This document shows positions 27,127-36,123 of a stretch of DNA of 64,000 nt, in pieces (positions within the stretch are counted from its first letter, which is position 1; every line of letters begins with the position of its first letter). A program made the translations under genes and the position numbers. Source of the DNA: an uncultured Collinsella sp. (GTDB taxonomy: Bacteria > Actinomycetota > Coriobacteriia > Coriobacteriales > Coriobacteriaceae); the NCBI GenBank assembly GCA_900541475.1, contig UQJV01000005.1, positions 1 to 64,000 on the forward strand, in the 5' to 3' direction. Below the pieces are notes generated by a model. It did not search any database, was not told the DNA's origin, and worked only from the letters and a program-made list of their open reading frames with translations.

Positions 27127-28126
27127 GGATGCTCACCCCCTGCTCGCCCAAATGATGACGGATATCGTCAATGTTACCCTCGACGGTCGCGATAAGCTCG
27201 TCCAACGAATCGAACACGCGCGACGGGCGCAGCCAGCGCGTAAACGCCAGCGAAACCGAGGCGCCGTACAGGTCGCCCGCATACCCGATTAAGTTGGCCT
27301 CGAGATGAGCCGAGGCGGCATCGTCGACATACGTCGGCGGCAAGCCCACATTGACGGCAGCAGGCCACACGGTATCGTCGACCAGCACCAGGCCCTCGTA
27401 GACACCATCGGCAGGAACCTGGATGCCCTCGGGCACCTGGATGTTTGCCGTGGGAAAACCCATGTCGGAGCCCTGGTGACGACCTCCGGCAACAACACCT
27501 CGCAGCATGTACGGGCGGCCGAGCAGCTCGGCGGCAAGCTCAACATGTCCCTGGCGAAGCTCCTGGCGAATACGGGTGGCGCAGACCGTCTGTCCATCGA
27601 CGCACAGCAACTCGTGGCCATAGACGTCAACGTCGCGCTCGGCTCCCCATTCTTTCATCTCGGCAACGCCCGAGGCACCGCCGCGGCCCAGCCTAAAGTC
27701 GCTGCCCACGCGAATCGAGCGGATATCGACCACATGCGACAGCAGTTTAAGAAAGCCCGCGTGGTCGAGTGCCGCCACCGAAGGCGTAAAGGGAACAGCC
27801 ACGACCGCATCGACCCCGGTGAGAGCCAGGGCATGCAGACGGTCGGCCGTCGTCATCAGTTTTTGAGCAGGCGAGGGGCTCACCACCACGTCCGGGTCGG
27901 GATCAAAGGTGACCACGACCGCCTTGCAGTCATGGTCACGCGCATCGCGAACGACCGCGTCGATCAGTTCGCGATGCCCCCGATGCACGCCATCGAACAC
28001 GCCGATGGCGATCGACGCAGCGCCCAGGCAAGCGCAATCATCAAACGCATCGGCGGCGACGATGCGGGCCTCATCCGACTCGCCCGCGAAAAAAATACGC
28101 GCGAGCTCGTGGGAGGCCAACATCAT
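27119..28126 (-). CDS. ribF: Bifunctional riboflavin kinase/FAD synthetase
   Basis: 335 residues. N-terminal FMN adenylyltransferase domain (IAIGVFDGVHRGHRELIDAV, HxGH-like near 48; GSDFRLGRGGASG), C-terminal flavokinase domain (RGVVAGGRHQGSDMGFPTANI, where family members have the G-x-PTAN motif). Makes FMN and FAD. Overlaps truB by 4 bp and dnaG by 8 bp, so it is coupled to both. A second Met follows the first; either could start. Confidence 0.95.
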   Translation of the reverse strand: MMLASHELARIFFAGESDEARIVAADAFDDCACLGAASIAIGVFDGVHRGHRELIDAVVRDARDHDCKAVVVTFDPDPDVVVSPSPAQKLMTTADRLHALALTGVDAVVAVPFTPSVAALDHAGFLKLLSHVVDIRSIRVGSDFRLGRGGASGVAEMKEWGAERDVDVYGHELLCVDGQTVCATRIRQELRQGHVELAAELLGRPYMLRGVVAGGRHQGSDMGFPTANIQVPEGIQVPADGVYEGLVLVDDTVWPAAVNVGLPPTYVDDAASAHLEANLIGYAGDLYGASVSLAFTRWLRPSRVFDSLDELIATVEGNIDDIRHHLGEQGVSIRD

Positions 28127-29055
28127 CGAACACCGCCGATCGCCTGCGGAAAGACATGCTCCATAACAAAGCGACCGCCCTCGATACGGGAGAGTGCCTT
28201 GAGCCCGCCATCGAGCACGAGCGCAAACGGCGCCTTCGACGCATCGAAGCCCACAAGCGCGCGCTCAATAGGAATACGGCGTCCGCACAGCAGATCATCG
28301 GCAAGGTCGCCCGGCAAGTCGACGCGTGTGGCGCCCAGTGCCGCAATGGGATCCAGGGCAAAGCCGGCAGCGGACTCGGCAGAAAGTTCCTCGACCGCAT
28401 GGCAGGCACCGATGGAAACAACACCGGAGGCCGTACGACGCAGCGCGGAAATATGTGCCGCGTTGTCGCAGGCACGACCTAGGTCGCGAGCGAGCGCACG
28501 GATATAGGTGCCCTTGCTCACGGAAAACGCCGCGGTCCAAACGCAAGCGTCGCCCTCGCCGCTCACGGCAATCAGGTCGGCGGAATATACCTCGACCGGA
28601 CGCGGGGGCAACTCAACGGCATTGCCCTCGCGCGCAGCCTTATAGGCGCGCACGCCGTTGACAGAAATGGCCGAAAACGCCGGCGGCACCTGCATCTGAG
28701 GGCCCAACATAGCGCACAGGCGCTCGCGGGCATAGGCCGGATCGCGCAGGTCGGCGGCAATGGGCACTGTGCGGACGGCCTCGCCTTCCGCATCATCGGT
28801 ATTGGTCTCGACGCCAAACGAAATGTCGGCGACGTAGCTTTTGGTATCGAGCGTGAGCATGCCCAGCAGACGCGTGGCCTGACCCACGCCCACCACCATG
28901 ACACCCGATGCCATGGGGTCGAGCGTTCCGGCATGACCGACGCGCCGCTCATGGAGGGCGCGTCGGCATTGCGAAACAACGTCATGAGACGTGCAGCCCA
29001 CCGGCTTATCGACGGCGAGCAGCATATTAAGTTGAGAAGGTGTACGACGAGCCAT
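28123..29055 (-). CDS. truB: tRNA pseudouridine(55) synthase TruB
   Basis: 310 residues. Catalytic motif VGHAGTLDPMASGVMVVG (Asp near residue 44), N-terminal DKPVGCTSHDVV, and the KSYVADISFGVETNTDDAEG segment. Modifies U55 in the T arm of tRNA. GGATGG lies just before the ATG. Part of the infB-rbfA-nrnA-truB-ribF run. Confidence 0.96.
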   Translation of the reverse strand: MARRTPSQLNMLLAVDKPVGCTSHDVVSQCRRALHERRVGHAGTLDPMASGVMVVGVGQATRLLGMLTLDTKSYVADISFGVETNTDDAEGEAVRTVPIAADLRDPAYARERLCAMLGPQMQVPPAFSAISVNGVRAYKAAREGNAVELPPRPVEVYSADLIAVSGEGDACVWTAAFSVSKGTYIRALARDLGRACDNAAHISALRRTASGVVSIGACHAVEELSAESAAGFALDPIAALGATRVDLPGDLADDLLCGRRIPIERALVGFDASKAPFALVLDGGLKALSRIEGGRFVMEHVFPQAIGGVR

Positions 29056-29070
29056 GTACCATCCAAAAAG

Positions 29071-30114
29071 TTAGAGCTCGACGGTCACCGAAGCGGGATC
29101 CTCCCCTACCAGCTCGGCCAGCATGGGAAGTGCCGTGGTGAGCGTCTCGGAAATCGTTCCGGCGTTGGTAAAGCCGGCGGCAGCGTGGTGCCCACCTCCG
29201 CCAAAGTTGGCCGCAATCTCGGAAACATCAAGATCGCCCTTGGAGCGCAGGTTGCCTCGTACCTTGGTATCGTCCTCGATGCCCTTAAGGAACAGGCAGA
29301 CCTCGACGCCCATCACCGAGCGCACCACATCGACCAGGCCGTCGCACTCATCCGAGGTGACACCGCAGTCCTTAAGGTCGCTCTCGTATGCGTAGCTATA
29401 CGCAACACGCCCGTGCGCAACCGTCTTGATGCGACCCATGACGATGGACTTGAGGTGCAGGAACTCGACACGCATGCTCTGGTATACCTCGAGCGCGACG
29501 CGCGCCGGATCGGCACCGTGCGCCACCAGACGTGAGGCAGCATGAAACGCTGCAGCGTCGGCATTCTGATACTGAAAACGACCGGTGTCGGTGACCAGGC
29601 CACACAGCAGGCAAGTCGCGATGCTGTCGCTTGCGGTAATGCCGCAATCGGCCAAAAAGCGGTCGATGATCATGGCGCAAGCAGCGGCATTGACGCACCT
29701 AAGGCTGACCTCGGCAAACTCCTCGCGCGCCGGGTGATGGTCAAAGCACGCCACGTGGGCCGAACGACGCAGCACCTCGGCAGAATTATTGAGGCGCTCG
29801 ACGACCGGCACGTCCACCGAGATGAACAGGTCCGGGTTACCGGTGTAGGCAGATGCCGGCACCAGCAGATCGGCACCCTCCATAAAACGGTAGATGCGCG
29901 GAACGGGATCGTCGTCTGCCAGCAGCAGGGCGATGTCCTTGTCGGGGAACACCTTCATGAGCGAAAGGCCCAGGCCCAACACGGAGCCCAGGGCATCGCC
30001 GTCGGGAGAGGTGTGACCCGAGATCGCAATGGAGGACGCACCCTCGATAAGCTCGAGGATGCGTCGTTTAATATCTGCAGACTCGCACAAGGCGAGATCG
30101 GCGGAATTAGTCAT
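29071..30114 (-). CDS. DHH/DHHA1 phosphoesterase, NrnA-like (bifunctional oligoribonuclease/pAp phosphatase)
   Basis: 347 residues. Motifs SGHTSPDGDALGSVLGLG (metal-binding HxxPDxDA), FISVD, CFDHHPARE (DHH) and the C-terminal GGGGHHAAAGF of the DHHA1 domain. Such proteins degrade nano-RNAs and dephosphorylate pAp. Overlaps rbfA by 8 bp; placed between rbfA and truB as in many Gram-positives. Confidence 0.92.
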   Translation of the reverse strand: MTNSADLALCESADIKRRILELIEGASSIAISGHTSPDGDALGSVLGLGLSLMKVFPDKDIALLLADDDPVPRIYRFMEGADLLVPASAYTGNPDLFISVDVPVVERLNNSAEVLRRSAHVACFDHHPAREEFAEVSLRCVNAAACAMIIDRFLADCGITASDSIATCLLCGLVTDTGRFQYQNADAAAFHAASRLVAHGADPARVALEVYQSMRVEFLHLKSIVMGRIKTVAHGRVAYSYAYESDLKDCGVTSDECDGLVDVVRSVMGVEVCLFLKGIEDDTKVRGNLRSKGDLDVSEIAANFGGGGHHAAAGFTNAGTISETLTTALPMLAELVGEDPASVTVEL

Positions 30115-30517
30115 CTAAAGCTGCCTCCAGCGCGGCATCCGCTATCGGGTAGCCGTCCTCGTCCTTTTCGATCGCAAGCGTGGCCGGAACGTTTTCCAGC
30201 GCACGCGTAATGCGCTCGGCCTCATCGGTCGAGCGATCGATGCGAAAATCGAGCTCGGGCGTAACGCGCCAATCGAGCGAGCGAGCCAACAGGCTGCGAA
30301 TACGGCCCTTGGCGCTGGCAAGCGCCTCCATGACCTCATCGTAGCGGCTCGCATCGCACGACACGTACACGCGCGCGAACGAACGGTCCACCGCGACCTC
30401 GACCGCGGTCAGGGTGACCAGGTCGAGACGCGGATCGGAAACCTCAAAGAGCAGGATATAACCGAGCTTCTCGCGAAGCTGCTCGCCCAAACGGCGGGTT
30501 GCCTGCGTTTGCTTCAT
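30107..30517 (-). CDS. rbfA: 30S ribosome-binding factor RbfA
   Basis: 136 residues. KH-like fold with VSDPRLDLVTLTAVEVAVDRSFARVYVS (family core, quoted in parts) and LDWRVTPELDFRIDRSTDEAERI. Assists late 16S rRNA maturation. GGGGG precedes the ATG, 11 bp after infB. Acidic C-terminal extension of ~15 residues. Confidence 0.95.
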   Translation of the reverse strand: MKQTQATRRLGEQLREKLGYILLFEVSDPRLDLVTLTAVEVAVDRSFARVYVSCDASRYDEVMEALASAKGRIRSLLARSLDWRVTPELDFRIDRSTDEAERITRALENVPATLAIEKDEDGYPIADAALEAALDD

Positions 30518-30528
30518 AGCGCTACCCC

Positions 30529-33243
30529 CTACTCGGTACGGGCAACCTGGTCGATACGGTAACCCTCAATCTGGTCGCCAGGCTTGATGTCCTGGAAGTT
30601 CTCCAGGCCAATGCCACCCTCGGAACCGCTCTTGAGGCTCTTGGCCTCGTCCTTGTAGTGGCGCATCGAGGCGATCTTGCCGTTAAAGACCACAATGCCG
30701 TCACGTACCAGGCGCACGGAATCGGTCGCGGCGATCTCGCCCTCTTCGACGCGGACACCGGCGGCGATACCGACTTTGGGCACCTTGAAGGTGTCCAGGA
30801 CGGTCGCGGTACCCGTGGAGACCTCGACCTCGGTGGGCTTGAGCATGCCGATGCGGGCAGCGTCGAGCTCCTCGAGGCACTTGTAGATAACGTCGTAGCA
30901 ACGGATCTCGACACCCTCGCGCTCGGCAGCGGAGCGGGCCTTGCCGTCGGGACGCACGCCAAAGCCGATGATGATGGCGTTGGAGGCGTCGGCCAGGACG
31001 ACGTCGGTCTCGTTGATGGCACCGACGGCGGAGTGAATCGTGTTGATACGGACCTCGGACTGATCCATCTTGTCGAGCGAGTCCTGAAGGGCCTCGATGG
31101 AACCCTGGACGTCGGCCTTGATGATCAGGTTGAGCTCCTTAACCTCGGCGTCGGCGATGGTCTCGAAGAGGTTCTCGAGCGTGACGTGCTTCACGCGGCT
31201 CTGCTCCTCAATACGTGCCTTGAGCGAACGCTCATCGGCCAGAGCGCGAGCCTCGCGCTCGTCCTCGAACACGCGGAACTCGTCGCCGGCGTTGGGCACG
31301 GACTGCAGGCCCAGGATCTCGACGGCGTCGGAGGGGCCGGCCTCGGTGACGGCGTTGCCCTTTGGATCGAGCATGGCGCGAACGCGGCCGTAGGTAAGGC
31401 CGGCGACCAACGTATCGCCCACGTGCAGGGTACCGCGGGTCACCAGCACGGTAGCGACCGAGCCGCGACCCTTGTCGAGCTTGGCCTCAAGGACGTTGCC
31501 AGAGGCAAAGGTATCCGGGTTGGCCTTGAGCTCGAGCACGTCGGCCTGGAGCAGCACGGTCTCGAGCAGGTCGTCGATACCGATCTTCTGCTTGGCCGAG
31601 ATGTTGACGAACATGTTTTGTCCGCCCCACTCCTCGGGGATGATGCCGTACTCGGTGAGCTCCTGGCGCACGCGGTCGGGGTTGGCGCCCGGCTTATCAA
31701 TCTTGTTGACGGCAACGACGATGGGTACGCCGGCGGCCTTGGCGTGGTTAATCGACTCGATGGTCTGAGGCATGACGCCGTCGTCGGCAGCCACGATCAG
31801 GATGACGATGTCGGTCACCTTGGCGCCGCGGGCACGCATAGCCGTAAAGGTCGCGTGACCAGGGGTATCGATGAAGGTGATCTTGCGATCGTTGATCATG
31901 ACCTGCGAAGCGCCGATGGCCTGGGTGATGCCGCCCGCCTCGCCGGCAGCGACACCGGTGTGACGGATGGCGTCGAGCAGGCTCGTCTTGCCGTGGTCGA
32001 CGTGACCCATGACGGTGACGACCGGGGCGCGGGGCTTAAGGTCGGCGGGATCGTCGTAGAACGAGAAGGTGTTTTCCTCCTCGGGGGTGATGATCTTGAT
32101 CTGACGGCCCAGGTCGTCGGCGACGAGCTCGACGAGGTCGTCGGACATGGACTGCGTCATCGTAAGCGGCGTGCCCAGCAGGAACAGGCGCTTGATGATG
32201 TCGTTGGCCGGAACGTCAAGCGCCTCGGCGAGCTCCTGGACGGTAACGCCCTGGGAGACCTTGATGGCGTCGAGCTCCTCGGGGTTCACGCCCTGGGCCA
32301 GCGCCTCCTCTATCTTGCGCTCCTCCTGAGCCTTAGCAGCCTCGCGCTCGCGCTTCTCCTTGCGCTTCTTGCGGCGACCGGTGGACTCGCGAGAGGCCTC
32401 CTCGACGGCGGCGCGGGCCTCCTCGAGCACCTTCTCGCGGCTGTACTCTTCGGCCTCGCGAGCCATGCGGCTGTAATGGTCCTCATCGTTGCCGTGACCG
32501 CCCTTGCGCTTCTTGCCCTTGCCCTGCTTATCGGGGTTGGGGAAGTCCATGCCGGCAGCGAGGTTGTTGCTAGCGTTGGTGCGATGGCTGTGCGGACGGC
32601 TCTCGGAGGCGTTGCGCTCGGAGTTGCTGTCGGAGGCGTTGCGATCGTTACGACGGCCACCGCGACGGTCGTTGTTGCCGCCACGACGGTTGCCGCGCTC
32701 GGCGGCGCGCTCGGCCTTGGCCTTCGCCTCGGCGTCCTTCTTCTCCTTGAGAACGGTCTCCTGTGCGGCGATCTGGTCGAGCAGCGAACGGAAGCGCGAA
32801 CCGGAGTCGGAAGCGGGGACAGCGCGGCGCTGGGCCTCGCGGGCAGCCTCCTCCTTCTCGCGGGCAAGGCGCTCCTGCTCGGCCTTCTTCTTGGCCTCGG
32901 CCTCAGCGCGGGCGGCCTCCTCGGCAGCCTGGGCGGCGGCGAACTGGCGGCGCTCCTCCTCGCGTGCCTTCTCGGCGGCGATGCGCTCGCGCTCGGCCTC
33001 GGCAGCGCGCGCTGCCTCCTCGGCGGCGGCTGCCTCCTCCTCGGCCTGCTTGGCGGCCTCGACTTCCTTGGCGCGGGCCTCGATCACCGAGGCGAGCTGC
33101 TTGCGGACCATGGCGACGTAAGCGTCCTCCAGGGCGGAGGAAGCGGACTTAGCGGGAATCTTCATTTCGGCGAGATGACCCATCAGTTCCTTGGAGGTCA
33201 TGCCGAACTCTTTGGCCAGGGTGGACACACGGACTTTTGCCAT
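30529..33243 (-). CDS. infB: Translation initiation factor IF-2
   Basis: 904 residues. IF2_N motif at the start (VSTLAKEFGMTSKELMGHL), then ~270 residues of Ala/Glu/Arg-rich and Asn/Arg-rich low complexity (roughly 60-290), a second IF2_N (VQELAEALDVPANDIIKRL), the G domain (GHVDHGKTSLLDAI, DTPGHATF, NKIDKPGANPD), and domains II-IV. Delivers fMet-tRNA to the 30S subunit. Full length for an actinobacterial IF-2. Downstream of nusA; ylxR and a L7Ae-type gene, often between them, are absent. Confidence 0.97.
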   Translation of the reverse strand: MAKVRVSTLAKEFGMTSKELMGHLAEMKIPAKSASSALEDAYVAMVRKQLASVIEARAKEVEAAKQAEEEAAAAEEAARAAEAERERIAAEKAREEERRQFAAAQAAEEAARAEAEAKKKAEQERLAREKEEAAREAQRRAVPASDSGSRFRSLLDQIAAQETVLKEKKDAEAKAKAERAAERGNRRGGNNDRRGGRRNDRNASDSNSERNASESRPHSHRTNASNNLAAGMDFPNPDKQGKGKKRKGGHGNDEDHYSRMAREAEEYSREKVLEEARAAVEEASRESTGRRKKRKEKREREAAKAQEERKIEEALAQGVNPEELDAIKVSQGVTVQELAEALDVPANDIIKRLFLLGTPLTMTQSMSDDLVELVADDLGRQIKIITPEEENTFSFYDDPADLKPRAPVVTVMGHVDHGKTSLLDAIRHTGVAAGEAGGITQAIGASQVMINDRKITFIDTPGHATFTAMRARGAKVTDIVILIVAADDGVMPQTIESINHAKAAGVPIVVAVNKIDKPGANPDRVRQELTEYGIIPEEWGGQNMFVNISAKQKIGIDDLLETVLLQADVLELKANPDTFASGNVLEAKLDKGRGSVATVLVTRGTLHVGDTLVAGLTYGRVRAMLDPKGNAVTEAGPSDAVEILGLQSVPNAGDEFRVFEDEREARALADERSLKARIEEQSRVKHVTLENLFETIADAEVKELNLIIKADVQGSIEALQDSLDKMDQSEVRINTIHSAVGAINETDVVLADASNAIIIGFGVRPDGKARSAAEREGVEIRCYDVIYKCLEELDAARIGMLKPTEVEVSTGTATVLDTFKVPKVGIAAGVRVEEGEIAATDSVRLVRDGIVVFNGKIASMRHYKDEAKSLKSGSEGGIGLENFQDIKPGDQIEGYRIDQVARTE

Positions 33244-33334
33244 ATGACTTCACCTACCCTTTCTGGCACCTTGGGTGCCTAGAGACTGAACGAGCGTGGG
33301 AGATGCGCCGGGACCCGCCCGACGCGACCGCGCG

Positions 33335-34582
33335 CTAGATCAGGTCCTCCGCATCATCGAAGGCATCGGTGTCGTGGACACCGCAGAAACGGGAGCCCGG
33401 ACGGGCCTGGTTGCGGCACTGGACGCCGTCCTCGGACACGTACTCGCAGCGACGGACGTCGTCGTCCTCCTCGTCACCGATCAGGTCGGCAGCGGGCTCC
33501 TCGTGAACAGGGACGTTCTTGAGGATGTCGGCGGCAAGGGTCTCAGACTTGATGTCGATGTGCCAGCCGGTCAGGCGAGCGGCGAGGCGGGCGTTCTGGC
33601 CCTCCTTGCCGATGGCGAGCGAAAGCTGGTCGTCGGGCACAATGACGCCGGCGTAGGCCTTCTCCTCGTCGATGAGGACGCGGGTGACCTTAGCGGGCGA
33701 CAGGGCGTTGGCGACGTAGACGGCCGGATCGGCATCCCACAGGATGACGTCGACGCGCTCGCCGCGGAGCTCGCCTACGACGGCGCGAACGCGGCTGCCC
33801 TTGGGGCCGACGCAGGCGCCTACGGGATCCAGGCGGTCGTCGAGCGAGTGGACGGCGACCTTGGAGCGCTGACCGGGCTCGCGGGCGATCGACTTGATCT
33901 GGACGGTGCCCTCATAGATCTCGGGCACCTCCTGCTCAAACAGACGACGCATGAGCTCGGGGTGGGTGCGGGAGATGACGATCGGCGGACGGCTGTGCTC
34001 GCCGCGAACCGGCTGCAGGTTGGAGTTGGGATCGCGGACGTCGATGATCACGGCCTTGATGTGCTGGTTGTGCAGATAGCGCTCGCCCATCGGACGCTCG
34101 TTGCGCTCGTTCTCGTAACGGCGCTGGTCAAAATGCGGCAGCTCGGCCTCGACGCCATCGCGGATCTTGACGATCGTGAAATCGGGCGTGGACTGCAGCA
34201 CGGTACCGCTGATGAGGTCACCGATACGGCCGGAGAACTCCTCGTAGATCTGCTCGCGGGCGGAGTTGCGCACGATGGCGTTGATCTCAGCCTTGGCGTG
34301 CTGAGCGGCGATGCGGCTCGTATTCTTAGGGGTGACGTCGATCTCCTCGAACTCGGTGAAGTTGCCCTCCTCGTCCATGGAATCGTCGATCGGCTCCAGG
34401 CGGTAGACGTAAATCTTGCCGGTGGTGCGGTCGATGGTCACCTTGGCGCCCCACTCAAGATGCAGGATCTCGGCGTAGCTCTTGGCGAGCGACTGCTCCA
34501 GGCGGTCAATCAGGTAGAGCTGGTCGATGTGCTTGTCCTGGCAAAGCTCCATCAGGGCGGACATCATGTCGGATGCTGCCAT
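33335..34582 (-). CDS. nusA: Transcription termination/antitermination factor NusA with C-terminal Cys/His tail
   Basis: 415 residues from ATG 34582 (GGAAAG upstream, 1 nt after rimP stop). N-terminal NusA domain, S1 domain (~135-200), and KH domains with CVGPKGSRVRAVVGEL and SLAIGKEGQNARLAARL. After the KH region comes an acidic linker and a 25-residue CEYVSEDGVQCRNQ...RFCGVH tail with C-x7-C-x9-C-x2-H spacing, like a small zinc-binding knuckle. Modulates pausing, termination and rRNA antitermination. Confidence 0.95.
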   Translation of the reverse strand: MAASDMMSALMELCQDKHIDQLYLIDRLEQSLAKSYAEILHLEWGAKVTIDRTTGKIYVYRLEPIDDSMDEEGNFTEFEEIDVTPKNTSRIAAQHAKAEINAIVRNSAREQIYEEFSGRIGDLISGTVLQSTPDFTIVKIRDGVEAELPHFDQRRYENERNERPMGERYLHNQHIKAVIIDVRDPNSNLQPVRGEHSRPPIVISRTHPELMRRLFEQEVPEIYEGTVQIKSIAREPGQRSKVAVHSLDDRLDPVGACVGPKGSRVRAVVGELRGERVDVILWDADPAVYVANALSPAKVTRVLIDEEKAYAGVIVPDDQLSLAIGKEGQNARLAARLTGWHIDIKSETLAADILKNVPVHEEPAADLIGDEEDDDVRRCEYVSEDGVQCRNQARPGSRFCGVHDTDAFDDAEDLI

Positions 34583-34583
34583 C

Positions 34584-35078
34584 TTACTTTCCTTCCTTCG
34601 CGGGCTTGAAGTCATAGGTGGGCTTCAACTTGCACTTTTTAACATCACAGAAATCGAGGGTGACGGACTCGCCGTCCTCGAGCTCGAGGGTCACGTCCGT
34701 CTCGGTCGCGGCGGCAATCTTGCCGGAGTACTTGCGACGGCCCTCGGTAGCGGTGGAGGTGAGCTCACAGTCCTCGCCCACAAAGCGGGCAAAGTCGCGC
34801 GGGCGGCGCAGCGGGCGCGCCATACCCGGGCTCGACACCTCGAGCGTGTAGCTCGAAGAAATCGGGTCGAGCTCCTCGATCACGTCGCCGACCCACTTGG
34901 TATTGGCCGTGACGTCGTTGAGCGACAGGCTCTGACCCTCGGCACCCTCGATACGCACACGCACGCAGGGGGCCTTGGTGGCGCCCACGAGCTCAACGTC
35001 GACAATATCGACATCGTGCTGGGGAGCGACGGCCTCGAGCGCGTCGATGATCGCCTGCTCGGTCTTGGTCTTGACCAT
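34584..35078 (-). CDS. rimP: Ribosome maturation factor RimP
   Basis: 164 residues from ATG 35078 (GGAGG 7 nt upstream). N-terminal domain with DIVDVELVGATKAPCVRVRIEG, central VSSPGMARPLRRPRDFARFVG (family signature SSPGxxRPL), and a C-terminal SH3-like domain. Needed for 30S assembly. Heads the rimP-nusA-infB-rbfA operon; preceded by a promoter and a terminator-like leader hairpin. Confidence 0.95.
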   Translation of the reverse strand: MVKTKTEQAIIDALEAVAPQHDVDIVDVELVGATKAPCVRVRIEGAEGQSLSLNDVTANTKWVGDVIEELDPISSSYTLEVSSPGMARPLRRPRDFARFVGEDCELTSTATEGRRKYSGKIAAATETDVTLELEDGESVTLDFCDVKKCKLKPTYDFKPAKEGK

Positions 35079-35101
35079 TGCGGCACCTCCATCCATACAA
35101 A

Positions 35102-35131
35102 AAAGAAGCGGGGCCGAAACCCCACTTCTTT
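35102..35131 (-). terminator. Terminator-like hairpin (attenuator) in the rimP leader
   Basis: AAAGAAG-C-GGGG pairs with CCCC-A-CTTCTTT (one mismatch, 6-nt loop); leftward it is followed by TTTTTT. It lies ~25 nt before the rimP start and downstream of the only visible promoter, with no leftward gene above it to terminate. So it probably controls read-through into the rimP-nusA-infB operon. Confidence 0.7.
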
Positions 35132-35156
35132 CAATTACAACTTCATTTGCAAGCAA

Positions 35157-35185
35157 ACTATACCAATACCTGCGAAAACGCGCAA
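35157..35185 (-). promoter_or_regulatory. Putative sigma-A promoter of the rimP-nusA-infB operon
   Basis: TTGCGC (35185-35180) and TATAGT (35162-35157) separated by 17 bp, reading leftward. Expected start near 35150, giving a ~70-nt leader that includes the hairpin at 35102-35131. The rest of the 35079-35446 spacer shows no other feature I can support. Confidence 0.5.
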
Positions 35186-35446
35186 GCGTCAAAGAAATTC
35201 GCAGGTCAGCGCGCCCACAGCTTCTCCACAAGAATAGGACAATTAGACGAGGACTCCTGTGCGGTGCTCCCAAAAGCCCCAAAACGGGCCATGCGTCCCA
35301 GCGCGCCGACCCAATCGGGCCCTATGGGCATTCCGTCCCTGGGCACACATCGGCCAGACTAGAGCTGAGAGGCATTCTGTAGCGAGAAAGCCTGCCGCAC
35401 GCATTGACCGTACAACCTTCCAGTATCTCTACGGCAAGGAGGCACC

Positions 35447-36019
35447 ATGAAACGCCTAGGCACCCTCTGCGCGACCGCGCTCGTCGTCGCTGCCTGCTCG
35501 TTCGCTCTGGCGGGCTGCAACAACATCGATGGTAAAACCGGACCATGCGAGCCGGACCTCGGCAGCACCAAAGCCATCGAGAAAACGACGCCTTCGGAGC
35601 GTTTCGACAAAATAGACGAAGATATAGTCGATCCCCAGGGTTTAGGTCCCGACCCTCAAGAACAGTTCCCCATCGACCTTGAGGCAGACGAGAACGTCCA
35701 TGTTGCCTGCGTGGGCAAGGACACGGATGGCTACGGTGACGCCGTGTTGGTCTTTGCGGTGACAAACAACACCGATGTCGACATGATGTTTGGCGATGTC
35801 GATGCTTATGCCTACGTCAACGGTGTCGTCCGCGACGTGCGCATGCGCCAGCCCGTCGCCGCAGGCGAAGAAACGACCGCGATGCTCACCTTTGTAGGCA
35901 CCTTCGACGATCCGGACTTTGACGTGAACAACGACCTCAACGACATCTACCTCAACATCTGGATGTTCGAGGAGCAGACGGGCAACGTCTACTTTAGGGA
36001 CCTGGTGCACATTCCGTAG
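35447..36019 (+). CDS. Lipoprotein, function unknown
   Basis: 190 residues. Signal peptide with a lipobox SFALAGC (Cys at ~23), so it should be lipid-anchored outside the membrane. The mature part has an acidic region, then an Ig-like beta domain (VHVACVGKDTDGYGDAVLVFAVTNN...), of the kind seen in DUF4352/DUF5067-type lipoproteins of Actinomycetota. AGGAGG precedes the ATG. Alone between rimP and leuS. Confidence 0.8.
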   Translation: MKRLGTLCATALVVAACSFALAGCNNIDGKTGPCEPDLGSTKAIEKTTPSERFDKIDEDIVDPQGLGPDPQEQFPIDLEADENVHVACVGKDTDGYGDAVLVFAVTNNTDVDMMFGDVDAYAYVNGVVRDVRMRQPVAAGEETTAMLTFVGTFDDPDFDVNNDLNDIYLNIWMFEEQTGNVYFRDLVHIP

Positions 36020-36062
36020 AGGGTGGTGCTAGGCACAAGTTAAGCAGGGCATATAACGCAAA

Positions 36063-36094
36063 ACGAGGGGCGACCCAGCCGGATCGCCCCTCGT
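36063..36094. terminator. Bidirectional intrinsic terminator
   Basis: ACGAGGGGCGA pairs perfectly with TCGCCCCTCGT, 10-nt loop, with T-rich flanks on both sides. Sits between the convergent lipoprotein gene and leuS. Confidence 0.85.
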
Positions 36095-36123
36095 CTTTTG
36101 TGCGTCAACTATGTGCGCGAGGT

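Noticed and set aside
30658..33282. 874-residue rightward open frame
   Set aside because: Antisense to infB; Leu/Gly/Ala/Asp-rich translation is a by-product of the GC-rich IF-2 reading frame.
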